In this document: piece by piece, positions 1-12,400 of the stretch
Numbering within the stretch: position 1 is the stretch's first letter
Layout: every line of letters starts with the position of its first letter
Assembly: GCF_036417845.1 (NCBI RefSeq)
Contig: NC_089983.1
Location: forward strand, 23,837,207 to 23,901,206
From: Apteryx mantelli
Taxonomy: Eukaryota > Chordata > Aves > Apterygiformes > Apterygidae
Direction of reading: 5' to 3'
DNA length: 64,000 nt
Position numbers and translations under genes: made by a program
Notes under the pieces: generated by a model
The model's input: only the letters and a program-made list of their open reading frames with translations
What the model was told of the DNA's origin: nothing
The model's database searches: none

Positions 1-1002
1 CTCTAGCACAGCAGAGACTGTATGTTTATTTGCTTATGACTCAGCTTGTATTTTATTCACTAGGGAAAAGTGCATGCCATCTATGGTACAAAAACAATTT
101 ATAGGTTGGAAAGAAAGAGGGGCAAATATGTGTATGCAAGAGTAAGCGTGTGAAAAGCCTTTAAGGCTGAAATATTAATGTGTCTTTGTAATCGTATAGA
201 GCTGAATGAAAATGCCGTAGGCTTTTTCTACGTCTCCCCATTCAGTAGGTTCTGCACACAGTAATCTTGTTGACTTGTGTAATACATCATTTTATAATCT
301 ATTGGGTAAGAGGAGACCTGCACTAACAAAAGAAGGATGTGAGTATCTCTGCCCACACACACACATGATTGTGAAACCTGCCATTTTCAGTGGAACTGTA
401 CTGTATATATTTCTGGTTAGTTTATTTTCACCATGAGCACCAGCCCCATTGTAGTTCTGAGAACTGAGTGATAATTATTTCAGAAGGAACTTTTTACAGT
501 ATTGATCTTAAAAAAAATATATATATATATTGAAAAGAACAGCTCTGCATTAACAGGGGAATAGCTGGCTGAACTAATACTGGTTTCCCTTCTCTGACCT
601 TTGTACTTTTCTGCAAATAATTTTTGCAAGTGTAAATAAAGGAGGAAAATCTAACTTTCTGCATTGAAGTCATGGTCATGTTTTTTTTATTATTTCTTGC
701 ACAGTAGTGAGTTATAGAATTTGATGTTACTCATTTACAAATTATGCTTCCTCCTAAACTCCACTGTGACTGCCCCTATGCTCAAGAGATGTATATGCAT
801 TTAAATATACTGTTTGATTGCTTAAATTGTCCTGGGAGTAAGAAGACAATGTGGGTAAAATTTCAGAACAGCTGACAGCAGGCTTCCATGGAAAACGACA
901 GTGTGCACTTTGTCAGGGTTAATGTTTTCCCTCATGTAAAAATGGGCACAGGGAGGGCTGTATTTACACTGATTTTTTTTTTGTTTGTTTGTTTCATTGC
1001 AG
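1..1002 (+). other. ZNF385B: Last intron of ZNF385B (3' part)
   Basis: This non-coding, AT-rich sequence leads to a clear 3' splice site: a T-rich tract at about 972-997, then CAG with the AG at 1001-1002. I see no other exon in it. It contains a short CA run (about 354-365) and an AT run near 518-530. An antisense open frame across 822-1181 overlaps the coding exon on the opposite strand and looks like a shadow of it. The call as intron follows from the terminal exon assigned just downstream. Confidence 0.7.
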
Positions 1003-1221
1003 GCAAAACTTGCATTCCAGAAAGACATGATTAAACCGCTGGCACCTGCTTTCCTTTCATCTCCTCTTGCTGCGGCTGCGGCTGTTTCATCAGCTCTGTC
1101 CCTTCCTCCCCGTCCTACGGCCTCTCTGTTCCAGGCACCTGCAATACCCCCAGCTCTCCTAAGGCCGGGCCATGGTCCCATCCGTGCAACACCTGCCTCG
1201 ATCCTTTTTGCACCATACTAG
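1003..1221 (+). CDS. ZNF385B: Terminal coding exon of ZNF385B (C-terminal 72 residues)
   Basis: The exon opens in phase 0 right after the splice acceptor (AG at 1001-1002) and ends at TAG 1219-1221. Its 72 residues begin AKLAFQKDM and end ATPASILFAPY. They are rich in Ala, Pro, Ser and Leu, with the segment ALLRPGHGPIR near the end. From memory this matches the C-terminus of ZNF385B; the paralogues ZNF385A and ZNF385D have related tails that end in FSPY. The family has matrin-type C2H2 zinc fingers that bind RNA or DNA and is linked to p53-dependent responses; those fingers are in upstream exons outside the window. The exon carries only the low-complexity tail and looks intact. GC is much higher than in the flanks, as expected for coding sequence. 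Paralogue choice is from recall plus synteny with the CpG island at 53 kb. Confidence 0.85.
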   Translation, partial: AKLAFQKDMIKPLAPAFLSSPLAAAAAVSSALSLPPRPTASLFQAPAIPPALLRPGHGPIRATPASILFAPY

Positions 1222-2478
1222 TTTCAGTGATGTAAAAAAGAGATAACTATGGCCAGTAGAAGGGGTAAAAGGAAAGCAAGAAAGGGGTCGATACTTTAAA
1301 ATGTCTTTCTCTTTTGAAATGCCATCCAGTGTGACACCTTAACCAACCACACCACAAAATTCATCGTTGACGGGTACTGCGTTCTAGAAGTCTAGACAAT
1401 TCTCTCTATCTCTTTGTCAATCTCTCTTTTTTTTTTAAATCCAAATAGAGTGATTTACTAAAAATTTAATTGCTTATAAAATTATATCGTTAAAGATTCA
1501 TGCATCTATTAATGGTGTTTTTTTTTTTAAATGTGTATGATGCACCTTGGAAACAAGGAACGTAAAATATTTTCCTGACTGACTTGAAAACTAGGGTCTT
1601 CCTCGCTCACACTTATGTAAATAGGTCTCTGAAAACCAATGGGGTATATTCTAGTGTGAAAAAAGGTAGATGAACCAAGTGCTTAATTGTGGATAGCATC
1701 TTAAAAATGAATTGTGTCCTTTTCTTTTCAGTGTGCTCTTGTTGACAGGGATTGTGTACTGTCCTAGACCCCAGTACTGGTGTATCTTGTGTAGTACTAA
1801 AGATGTATCACATGTCTGATTTTAAAATTTTTAGTTTCTGTGCAGAGGTTTGGAAGCAATGAAGCGCTGAGGCTTTTTTTTAATTATTTCTTTTGTGTCA
1901 CACTTTATTTAGAGAGATTAAAAATAGAAAGCCATATAACATATAGTTAAGATTACTACTTGTTTGCTACTTTCATTTAACTTATTTTGTTGTTTCCTCA
2001 CTGGTGTTGCTAAGCAATGTTTAAAGAGAAAAAAAAAAAGCTTTACAATTGCACATTACCACAGCTCACATGCATTGTTTGAGAAGACAATGGATCCATG
2101 TATTTGTACGTGAATATCCTTTCTCTTCATTTCTAACTAGTGTCCTTTGTAACAATGCTGCATAATGTTGTGGCTCCCTAATGCAATAATGTACAGAACA
2201 TAAAATATTTATAATTGACTGACTGTCTTTTCTGTTTACTAAATATATTGCAGTAATGTCCCACCTCTCTCCTTACCTCCCCAACCCTTTTATAAAGGTG
2301 ATATCAATATGCAGTACTCAGACTGAAGTCATTATGTGATAATGGGGACAACAGGTGGAAGAAAGAAAAAAATTGAATTAACTTTTAGAGCATCTTTATC
2401 AGCAATCCATAATAGTAAAATGTCTGTGTATTTTTTTAAATGTACCTTTTCAATAAAATAATAAGAAAAATATACATG
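1222..2478 (+). other. ZNF385B: 3' UTR of ZNF385B
   Basis: The sequence after the stop codon is AT-rich and non-coding, and runs to the first canonical poly(A) signal on this strand (AATAAA at 2452-2457). A T/G-rich stretch (CTTCTTGTGTTT, about 2479-2490) follows and fits a downstream cleavage element. A Pumilio-type TGTAAATA lies at 1616-1623, and AU-rich ATTTATAA-type elements occur near 2206-2214. The end is estimated at 15-25 nt past the signal; alternative polyadenylation further downstream cannot be excluded. Confidence 0.6.
2452..2457 (+). promoter_or_regulatory. ZNF385B: Polyadenylation signal AATAAA
   Basis: This is the first canonical hexamer after the ZNF385B stop codon on the + strand, about 1.23 kb downstream. 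A T/G-rich element follows 22-33 nt later, the arrangement expected of a used poly(A) site. Confidence 0.6.
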
Positions 2479-5400
2479 CTTCTTGTGTTTATTAACTAGT
2501 ACAGGAAAAAAATGCCCAGAACAAGCAAACGTAGCTAAAAAAAGTCTTTAGAAGCAGACAAAGCATTAGAGTTGTAATAAAACATAATTAGAGAACCTGT
2601 ATTCCCTTACGTCTTAATGTCTTTTCCTTGCTACATCTTGTTACAGCCTTTACTGGGGCTTTTCTGTAATAGGACTCTAAACATTCAATCCTTTGGAGAT
2701 TGAGAGAACGAAGCAGTGGAGCCAGGTGGGTGGTGATGGTTTTTGTTATTGCCCTACATCAGGAAGCTACGAAGGGGTTATGCCGTCCCTTGATGAGATT
2801 AAGGGCCATCTTTAAAACCAGCCTGGGCATGGGCAAGACTGGAAGCAGGCCCCTTTGCAGCCAGGGCTTGCTTGTCAGCTTTGGCAGAGCAGGCAGCTGC
2901 TTGGGGCTGCCGGCTGGTGAAGGCAGGTGTGGGGGCAGCTTTGAAATTTCCTTTCCCCTGCTAAGGAGCTTGAGTTGTTCTGTTGAAAACAGATCTTGGT
3001 TATTGCTGAGCAAAAAGAGTTTAACTGTTAGGCTGTTATGATTAATACAAAGCCAGCGTGGGCATTACAAATCCACAAAAGCCAAGGAATTAAAATGTTG
3101 GGAACTTTATAACACACAGCTTACAGACCAATATATGCCTCATGGCTGCAATGTACTAGAGAACATTTTCCTTAAGTTTAAATCTGCCCGTTTCCCCTAT
3201 TCAGTATAGTAGTAGACTGTGTTGGGAGAAGTTGCTAGAGAATTACCTGCAAATGGGTACGTCAGGGAGCCAGGCTTTTACCATCCTTCAGGGAAGCAGT
3301 AAAGGTTGTACTAATCGTGTGGAGTGTGAGAATTACAATGTGCAGATAGACACTCTTCCATGGGCATTTGTTTGTCTGATTTTGTAACTCATGCTCATCT
3401 CGAGTCAGGTTTAACCACTGAGCTGCTTTCAGTGGAGTTACTTGCATGAGGAACCTATTTCTACTCAACATGGGACAAGTTTACAGAACTGTATATTTTA
3501 ATTGGTTGTTCAGGAAACAATAATTTTCTATGTATTAAAACACTAATTTGCCTGATTTTTTTAACCCACTATTGGTGATAAGGGATTTAAAGCAATTTTA
3601 AGTTAATGCAATTGACAGTGTTCACATACAGAATAGAGAAAAGCTGTACTGAGGCGGGGACCTATCAGCAATGTGTAGATTTTCGGGGCAATTGATTGTT
3701 TCAAAGAACATCTTATATGGGAGAAATATTTATGTCACTAAGAGTGAAAGAATGTGTCGTGTCATCCAGCAATGTGTGGAATTATTTAACCTATGAAACA
3801 CAAAGAGCTAAAAGACCAAGACTGTGAGCCAGGAAGATTCAGATTCATATTCAAAACCCTTAGTACTCTTTGCTGTGTTAACTTACACTTTGTGTGCTGT
3901 AACTCCATTTTCCACCTAAGTTTTGTCCATGATATACAGGACTGAGCATTTGAGTTAATAATTACATGATAAATGGTAAAACCTCCCATTACACCTGCTG
4001 GGATCTTGCATTTTTAGAAACAAACTGTAGATGAGAAGGAAAAATGATATCATACTTGCACAAAAGATATCAGCTGCCTTTTCGATATGTTAGGATGGTC
4101 TCTTCCGAAATGTAATATCATTACAGACAGCTAGCAATGAAATTAATGGATTTGTTAGACAGAAATGCAATACTTGCAATGCAGTCACCATTTTGAATGA
4201 ATACACTGAATGTGCAAATCAAATATTATTGTTAAGGTAATAGGGTCCTGTTCTGTCGTATGTCTGTTAATTCTAGTTGTGTTCACTGCAGGAACGGCCA
4301 TGGTGTATAAGGGCACCAGTAGTGGGCACCAGCCCAACCCCCGAGCTGCAAGGCGTTCCTGCAAGAGAAGCTGAAAGTTGTGCTGCCAGAGTAAGGCTTA
4401 TACGGGCCCTGTATCAGTGAGGGGTTGTCACCAGGCACCACCATTCCTTCTGTAGCAGAAGAAAGAGGATCCAGACTAGACACAGAAATATGAGCAGGAA
4501 TTCTTTGTGCCCACATCACAGTCCCTGTACTGCAAAAGATTTCTGTAGAGAGGACTGAATAGAGGATGTGCTCAAATAGTCTATACAGGTAAATACTTTT
4601 AAGACATATTACAAAAAATAGAATCTCTTGAGACCACTAAAGGATGCTAGAATGCCTCTCATTTCTACAGGACAAAAAATTGATAAAATCTTTCACTCTG
4701 ATTTTGGTCAGATGGCAGAGGGAGGAAGAGAGAAGCTAGCACATACATTCTACTGTTCGTATCACCACTTGAACTCTTATGATAATGTTACACTGGGAAT
4801 TAAAGTCCATCTCTCAGCATTAGATGAACTTGTAGACATTTCCTGTAAGAAAGAGATCATTTAATTAAAGAATAAATTTGCTTATTTGCTTTACTCCCTT
4901 ACTCTGATTTTGAGCAATACATTTTAGGCTCAGAAAAGTTTTGTAAAAGAATTTCCCTCACATTTGTGGGGGGTGGGGGGAAGGACATGGTTGTTCTAAG
5001 CTAGGGGAGAGAAATTCTTTGCAGGAAATATTTCACCATGCAGTTGGCAATAATCCAATGAGCCCCACTATGTATCTTAACAAGTCACCTTGAATAAGTG
5101 AGGTACTGTACTATTTATTCATGCTTGGTTGGAGAGTAAATCTCCACAGCTGTCACCTTCTGGTCACAGTGGTCATGATGATTATCTTACTGTGTGTTTT
5201 TTATTTTTTATTTTTATTTTTTACCATTTTCTCTTAACATCCTTGTTTCCAGTGACATCCTAAGCATCCTCAAGTATTTCTTAAGCATTTTTTGGAATGA
5301 GCAGCTTTTCAGGTAAAACTATCTTTTTTTAAAGTATCTATAATTCTTAGATAATATAGTGTTCTTGAATAAAAGTAACATTGACCTAACAATGTAAGTG

Positions 5401-5494
5401 ACCTTAGCAATGGTTTGGTTTCCTTTTAATATTTATTAGTATTAATACAGTACAGTGCTAGATACACTACAGATCCAATGAGCTTGTACATTTC
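2479..5494. other. Intergenic, no gene seen
   Basis: AT-rich sequence downstream of ZNF385B. The open frames here are short, overlap on both strands and have no recognisable domain. There is a G-rich run near 4970-4980 and a T/A-rich stretch at about 5197-5222. I recognise no repeat, RNA gene or exon. Confidence 0.5.
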
Positions 5495-6954
5495 ACACAG
5501 TGCTGAGAGCGAACTCCAGCCAAGCATGAGAAGTGCCAGCCTTATCAAGCCTCCTGTCATCTTTGAAAGCTTGCAGTTGAAGGGGGTCCCCAATGGTTGG
5601 AAATAGGGCAGTGTTATACCCATCTTCAAAAACAGCAAGAAAGGAATACACCAAGTACTACAGATTAGTTAGCTTAATCTCAGTCCTCATGAAGCCATGG
5701 AGCAAATCCTCCTGGAAGCCATTTCCAGGCATGTGAAAGACAAGCAGGTAACTGGGGCCAGCCAACATGGGTTTACTAAGGGCAAATTGTGCCTGACCAA
5801 CCTGGCTGCCTTCTGTGATGAGATAACTGGCTGTGTGGACAAGGTGAGAGCAGTGGATGTCATTACTTTGACTGTAGCAAGGCTTTTGACAGTTTCTCAT
5901 CTAATCCTTGTAGACAAATTAGGAAAGAACTGGATGGGTGGGCTATAAAGCAGGTAGAAAAAGTGGCCGGGCCACCGAGCTCAAAGAGTAGCAGCAGTTT
6001 TCAGTCTGTGTGACAACCAGATATGAGTGGTGTTCCTCAGGGGTCAGTAACGCTTGACATAACAACACGTACGATGGGAAAGAGAGCGCCTGAAGCAAGT
6101 TTGTGGATGGTACCAAATTGGGGTATCCACTTTTCCAGCCAATATCCTGGAAAGTAAAGCCGCCATTCAGAGGGACCTCAACAAGCTGGAAAAATGATTT
6201 GACAGGAACCTCATGAAGTCCTAGACAAATGCAAAGTCCTGCATCTGGGGTGGACTAGCCCCGTGCAATGTTACAGGCTGGGGACTGACTGAGTAGAAAA
6301 CAGCTTTGCAGAAAATTACCTGGGGGCTGTGGTGGACAAACTGAATGCAAGTCTGCAGTGCGCCCTTGTGGCAACCGAGGTTAACTGGATACTGTGCGGC
6401 ACTAGCAAAAATATGGATGGCAGGTTAAGGCAAATGATCGCTCCTCTCTATTCGGCACTTGTGAGGCTGCATCTGTAATATTGTGTCTGGTTTTGGGCCT
6501 CCAATATGAGAGAAATTTTGACAAACTGGAGCAAGTTTAGGAGAAGACCACAAAGATGGTTAGGAACTGGAGTACATGATATACAGGTTACTGAAACAGA
6601 CGGGTTTGTTCAGTCTGGAGAAGGCTAAAATAGTTCTGACCACTGTCCTCAACTGTCTAATGAATGGTTTTAGAGAAGGCAGAACCAGGCTTTCCTCAGT
6701 GGAACACAACAAAAGGACGAGAGGCAGCAGTCACAAGCTGCAGAAAAGACCATTCTGACAGTTTCCACAGAACAGGGGATAAGAGCTGGAACAGGTTGCC
6801 CTAGAAGGTTATGCAATGTCCATCCTTGGAGAGGCCCAAAGTCCAACTGGACAAATCCTCAAGCACCCTCATCCAGCTTTGAACACTTTGAGCAGGAGGC
6901 TGGATATGGTCACCTTTCGAGGTCCTTCCCTCGGAAATGGTTCTGTAATTCTGA
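5495..6954 (+). mobile_element. Old, degraded CR1 LINE (3' part of ORF2 plus 3' UTR)
   Basis: The sequence aligns by eye through most of its length with the young CR1 at 23.3 kb. Matching landmarks include CAGTGCTGAG at the start, CCATCTTCAAAAA, AGCAGTGGATGTC, TTCCTCAGGGGTCAGT, GGAACAGGTTGCCC and CGAGGTCCTTCC near the end. The last bases (TTCTGTAATTCTGA) are a remnant of the octamer tail. The frame is broken by many stops and indels. A gap removes the stretch between the GVPQGS-type motif and the catalytic motif, whose FADD reads as FVDG. It is 5'-truncated, much more diverged than the other two CR1 copies and dead. The 5' boundary is approximate. Confidence 0.88.
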
Positions 6955-8889
6955 AAGGTAAAAAGGTGTTCTGTTGAGTAATTGCATTACAGGACAATTA
7001 CGGACAGAAATAAACTTCTGAGTATTGAATACTAATTCATCATAACATGGTGGGGACCTACTATGAAATGCTGAAAAAGTGAAGACAAGCATCTTACCTG
7101 TAATGTGCTGAAGAAGGGGAGCTAACAGAAGGACATATGTGGAAGGATTAGTGGGTCAAAGCGATAGGGTGGGGAAAAGGTTTTTACTGTAATATTGTGG
7201 CTGGGTTTTGTGGGGAGCTGAGATTGTATTTTTCAGGCCAAGAAAATGACATTGCAGTAGTTGGAATGTAAGCTGATTCAAACCTGGACGAGTTTTGCTA
7301 AAACTAATACATTTTCACAAAAGTTATTTGTTTAGATGAGCTGAAACTGTTTAATCAAAAATCTGTTTTGCTGAAAATTTTCTCACCAAATCTGGGTTAC
7401 ATCTTATGTTCATAGCAGAGCAGCTTCCATTAGTTCATTAAGCACCATGGCTAACAGCTGTTATGTATTTGTCTCTGCGTGCATGTGTTTGGGAACAATG
7501 GACTGTTTTGGTTTTAAATTGCATATTTCTTCTATTCCCTATCAGACTTAAAAAGGTAAAGATTAATTTAAAAAGGTCATATTTTTAGACAAGTATTGAT
7601 TGTTTAAGGAATATGTTGGCAATAAAGTAAAGTAGCAGCAAGAGGATGCAGTATAATAGGGAAAAAAATACTGTGTGCAACAGACAGGCTGCTGCTGGCT
7701 GAATCTGATGACTAAGCACTGGTCTATGTAGATAAGATGCTGATTTAAAAAAAGGGTGCCTGCTGACTCAGAAGTGGGGTTGCACAAGTTAAGAGAATGA
7801 TTTCTGGGTCTGCAGAACTGACCAACCAAATCCATATAACATAGATATGCTGTCAAACATAAATCCACTGTACAAATGTTTTCTCTCTGAAAACAGATCT
7901 AGGTCTACACATCAGTACAAACAGAAATAATTCCTTTCTTCCCTCTGAAACAAAAAGAGGCAAAATATTCTGATTTTATCGTGCAAGCCAAACAAAAATG
8001 GAACCAAACTGAAAGGTAGAGTTCACACCATAGCTACTAGTTATTTTTCAGTCATTGCTGAAAAAATATTTGAATGCCTCCACTATTTGACTAAATTCCA
8101 TGACAGGTGAGGGCAGCGGAATGTTAAGAACGCAGATGGGAGATATAATGATTCCTGTGAACTGGGGGAAATTATTACACCAGAAAAAAAGTCTGATTTG
8201 TATTGTGTGAGGGAGACAGGATCAGGCCAGTCTCTTTACCTGAGACTAAGTAGATTTAGGTATTTGCAGTGTTTTTTTTAGTTGAGAAATCTTTCAGAAA
8301 CAACATATGGCTTCATCTTGCGCAGAAGTCCCAAGGCGCCGTGGAGGAAAGGAGTGCTTCCCCCGCGCGACGTGCTGAGGAAAGGAACAGGCATAGCCAG
8401 GCTCACAGGCACGACATGCTGGCAGCACAAGTGCCAGGTCTGAACTCCTGAAGCAGGTTGCATCAGGAAAGGGGCTGAGAGTTTAGGTCAGTCTTGCATT
8501 CTTTAATGAAAGAATGAAAGAGTTTGACTGTAGTGGTGTTGAAACACATTGTTTAGCAGGTGTTAGCTAGTTTGAGCTATTTTCCTAGGCCAGGAACAGC
8601 CAGTGTTGCCATCAGCACACAGGCTTCTTTTTCAAAGACTGTGGCTTATGCTTTAGATATGCAATGTAATTTTGGCAGATTTGTATGTCCAACAGGCATA
8701 GCAACCAGGCAGTTACCACAACTGCACTGTCAGGTTTTCAGGACACTTCAGACAACAAGCTCTTCATTCCTGCATTTGAGATATGAATATGGCTTTTGTC
8801 TAGCAAGGGAAATTTCCATTTGTTTTCCTCAGGATTTTATGTTTCCTTCGGTAACCTGCATGCTCTTAACAAAGATAACGGTTTTGGTT
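6955..8889. other. Intergenic, no gene seen
   Basis: AT-rich sequence between the old CR1 and a possible LINE scrap. A short GC-rich patch lies at about 8325-8400. Open frames are short and unrecognised. No RNA gene or clear repeat was found by reading. Confidence 0.45.
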
Positions 8890-9400
8890 AAGCTTTCTTC
8901 CCAGAGTCCCCCATCCAAGTTGCATTTACATTCTGACAGTCCTTCCTATACTCCAGCTCTAAAAACAAGGGTTTTCCCATTGTTCAAAAACCTATTTCTG
9001 CCAGCCAAGCTCTTGCCATCCCATGTCTCAATCTGGTGCTGCATCTTCCTTCCTAGCCTTCTGATTATATCAGCTGGCTCATTGATCCTCTCCTTTGACC
9101 ACATCAAACCATGTTTTGTTTCTCTGGCTTCTATCAGCCTCTTAAGTATCAGTTCTCATATTCTATCAAGATGTCAGCTCCCTCCTCCGTTCCCTGAGTG
9201 AGGTCAGTCTTCATTTTCTAGCAAGTGCTGGTGAGTTTTTTTCCATTCTGCCCTTAAGCTTGAAAGCAGCTCTCCATATTACAAAGTCACCAGACAATCT
9301 GCCTTCAAAATCTTCCATATAACTCACTTACGGCAGCATACTTAAAAATAACTATGGTGATAACAAAGAAAAAAAATCCACCACCGCCATTACACCTGCA
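8890..9400 (+). mobile_element. Possible ancient L3/CR1-like LINE 3' fragment
   Basis: The pyrimidine-rich strand resembles the C-terminal end of reverse transcriptase in old L3/CR1-like LINEs. Around 9093-9135 the frame reads FDHIKPCFVSLASISLL, comparable to the conserved 'DH(I/V)TP-x-L-x-SLHWLPL' stretch. At 9301-9332, CCTTCAAAATCTTCC...AACTCACTTACGG resembles the 'CCTTCAAATCCCTCCT...ACTCACTTCTGCC' block that follows in these elements. An open frame of 213 codons starts at 8560 (first ATG at 8659) and ends at 9201. It has no other coding character and I do not call it a gene. Similarity is weak and the boundaries are guesses. Confidence 0.35.
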
Positions 9401-12400
9401 GGGAGAGTAAAACCGGCAGGAGCTTTTGTGATGCCAGATTTTAACACGCAGGAACACCTAAGAACAGGGAACAACATAACCATGACCCTTCTTATTTCAT
9501 CTGTCTAAGCGCTGTCAACGTGACTATGCTAAGCACATTTTCTGGCAGATCTGATGCTTGCCTTAGAGGGTCGGTGATGCCTGCAAACACTTCCTTTTCA
9601 GGATATGGCAGGTGGTAGCTTCATTCAAAGTTAATTTCCACGTTCAACTGCACCAAATCAGGTTTTCACATGCAATTCAAATTTTAAAATGTTCTCTAAC
9701 ATTTTCTGCAGAAGTTGAATGAAAAATGGATCTTCTGCTCCCCAGCTTCACCAGAGCTCTGAGTCTGTCGCTTGTGGTGGAGTGGTGTGGGTCTACCTGT
9801 TGCCAAACAGGGCAAGCGAAATAGTGGAATTTTGGTTTCCGTAACACAAAATCCACTGGTTCCGCTCTTGCTTTTCTTGTCCATATAATTCCTTATAAGA
9901 TCACATATGTGCTCTTGTTTTGAAGCGAGTCCACCCACCCTTTGAAACAGCACTGTTTGCAGTGAAGCTGTGGCCTGCCATATATTATGGGAAGGGGCAT
10001 ACGTAAGGCAAGCCTTATAATGGATGTTGTGCTTTAATTTCTTTTCCTGCTAAATATCTGCCGTGCATTAGAGTGACAAGAGATTTGTTTACTGTTTTCT
10101 AACAGCCACTGAGTCCAGGGCTACAGGAACCCGCTTTTTTCTCTTGAAAAGTTAATCCTCTGGAGTGCCTGGAGGCTCTGCCTCGCTCGTCCCCTGGCTC
10201 AGGGGTGCATTTCATGTGTCTCTGCCCTCCTTCTTCCCTCCCCCAGTGGAGGAGCAGTCACAACGCATTTAGCAAAACCTCCAGTGTGAGATTCACCTCT
10301 GACTTTCACAGGTGAGTGTTTGCTGATGAATTATTCAGCCCCCAAGAAAAAGGAGATAAGAACAGGAACACAGTGTCTATCCTGCACAGTTTGGACTTCA
10401 TTAATGAATGCTTCTCATGTGTGACAGCCACCAACCCATAAATCCCAGGCTCCAGGTTTTTGCCAATGCTAAACAGACTCCAGTTACACTCCTAACCCTT
10501 CTCTGCTACCCATCGTGCAAGCACCGACACTTCCTGCCAGCTGAGCCCTTTGGGGTGCCGCATATGGCACCAGGGCTGTAACTCAACTGCACTGGTTGCT
10601 CTCTGTAAATGATTTAGTGCTGAAGAGACTGATCAGTGTTACCAAAGGCACCAGAAATGCTCAGAGGTAGGGGATGCTAAGAATTACATCCGTGTTTTCA
10701 AACACAAAAGTTAATTCTAAAATTTATGACTTGCTGTTCCATACATGGAACTGGATGCTGGGAACGCTCTTGTGCCTTCTAAATCACTGTGGCTGGCCTG
10801 CTCTGCAGTCCCCTGTCACTCGAATTACACACCCATGGAACAAAGTTTTAGGCTCTCCCTGAAAACACTTAACTACTCGCATGTGTTGCCTGTCACTATT
10901 TACATCTATTTTTAAAGGAAATTAATGGAAATTTGAGACGTTTTATATTTAAATTTTCCTCCTGTAGGGACTGGTCACCAGGTGCCGGGGTGATGCTCCA
11001 TCAGCAGAGATAGGAGACAGATTTGTAGTTCTGTTCTGCTTCTAAAAATGAGAGGGTCAAGGAGGAATGCGGCAAGAGGGGGAGCTCTCACTGCACCAGG
11101 ACAGTGTGTGAGCAGCTAGCAGGTGCAATGCAGTCGGGCATGTTTAAGGAGGACAACATGTTTATGAAGGTATGTTTTCAAAATGTCAGTGTTTGTTTTA
11201 CGTTGTGAGCAAGCAAGAATTCAATTGTGATTTGCAATGCATTTCTGCATTGTGACAAAAATAAACTATAACTAAGAGTTAAACCAAAAAGCTGCTTGAT
11301 AGATTAGTATCTTATGAAGTGAAAGTCAGAAGGCTCTTCTAGCAGCAAGAAGGGCAGGACTCTGCTCAATTCCAAGGACTTTACCTGGCTGCTCTGACCC
11401 ACTCTATTGGCACCTCTCTTTCTGTGCACCGTGGTTTGATCAGCTAAAAATATATTTGCACACCAAAACCCTAAAAAAAAGGTTCAAATTTTTTTTTGCT
11501 GGAGCTATACTTTTAACTGCTAAGTTTGATTCTATGATTTGGAAAAACTGAGTTGTGAAATAAGTTCAGAAGAGATCTCTTCATTTTTCACAAGGCACAA
11601 CTACATTTATTGTCAACATCTCTAGATTCAGCATATGTTCCAAGTTAAGCAGTTGCCGGAAAGCAGTGAAGAAACTTGACCAGTCCTGCTTACTTCCTTC
11701 TATTAGTATGTTCATTGCATGTGTTTCCTCTAAAGTAGACATTCAGCTCAACACTTCTGTGGTAACACAGAATATTGATGATGACAGGAACTTTAAGACT
11801 AATGGAACTTGTCAAATATTTCCACTATTTTGGTAAAAATGTTGCTGAGCACCAAAAATAAAACATTTTCTTCTTGGCATGAGGGAGGGAGGAAAGAAGT
11901 TTCTCATCCTGATACCTTGGCATTATTTGACCTTGGCACAAGGAAGAAACACAAAATGCCTATTACATATTATTCCTGAGGAGGCAGCAATAGAGAACTT
12001 GAGATTACAGATAAAATATGGGCTTCTTAGCGTATTAGTATGGAAATAAAAGAGAAATACCAACATTTTTGCATCATGTTCTTAGATTGATCTGACACTT
12101 GTTCATGTTTTGGATGCAATCTTCCACTGCTAATGCAAATCTATTAGGCTGATGACAATTTTTGAATGGGGTAACTGTTCTTACGGGAATAACATTTATG
12201 TGGTTACAATGCAGAATTCAAATACAACATATCTACTTTAGAAACTGTAATCCTCCCAAGACTTTATCGACAAGACCAGACATCGTTTGGAACATCCCAC
12301 ATGGAAAATTTATCTCTGCCTTGACTACATCTTAAAGTATCTGATTCTCCCAAAATATGCATAGAGTTTTTCAAAGGACTTAAGTAGAGGCTAATAGAAG

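Noticed and set aside
822..1181. Minus-strand 119-codon frame over the ZNF385B tail exon
   Set aside because: It is the antisense shadow of a real coding exon that has a splice acceptor, a stop and a recognised C-terminus on the + strand.
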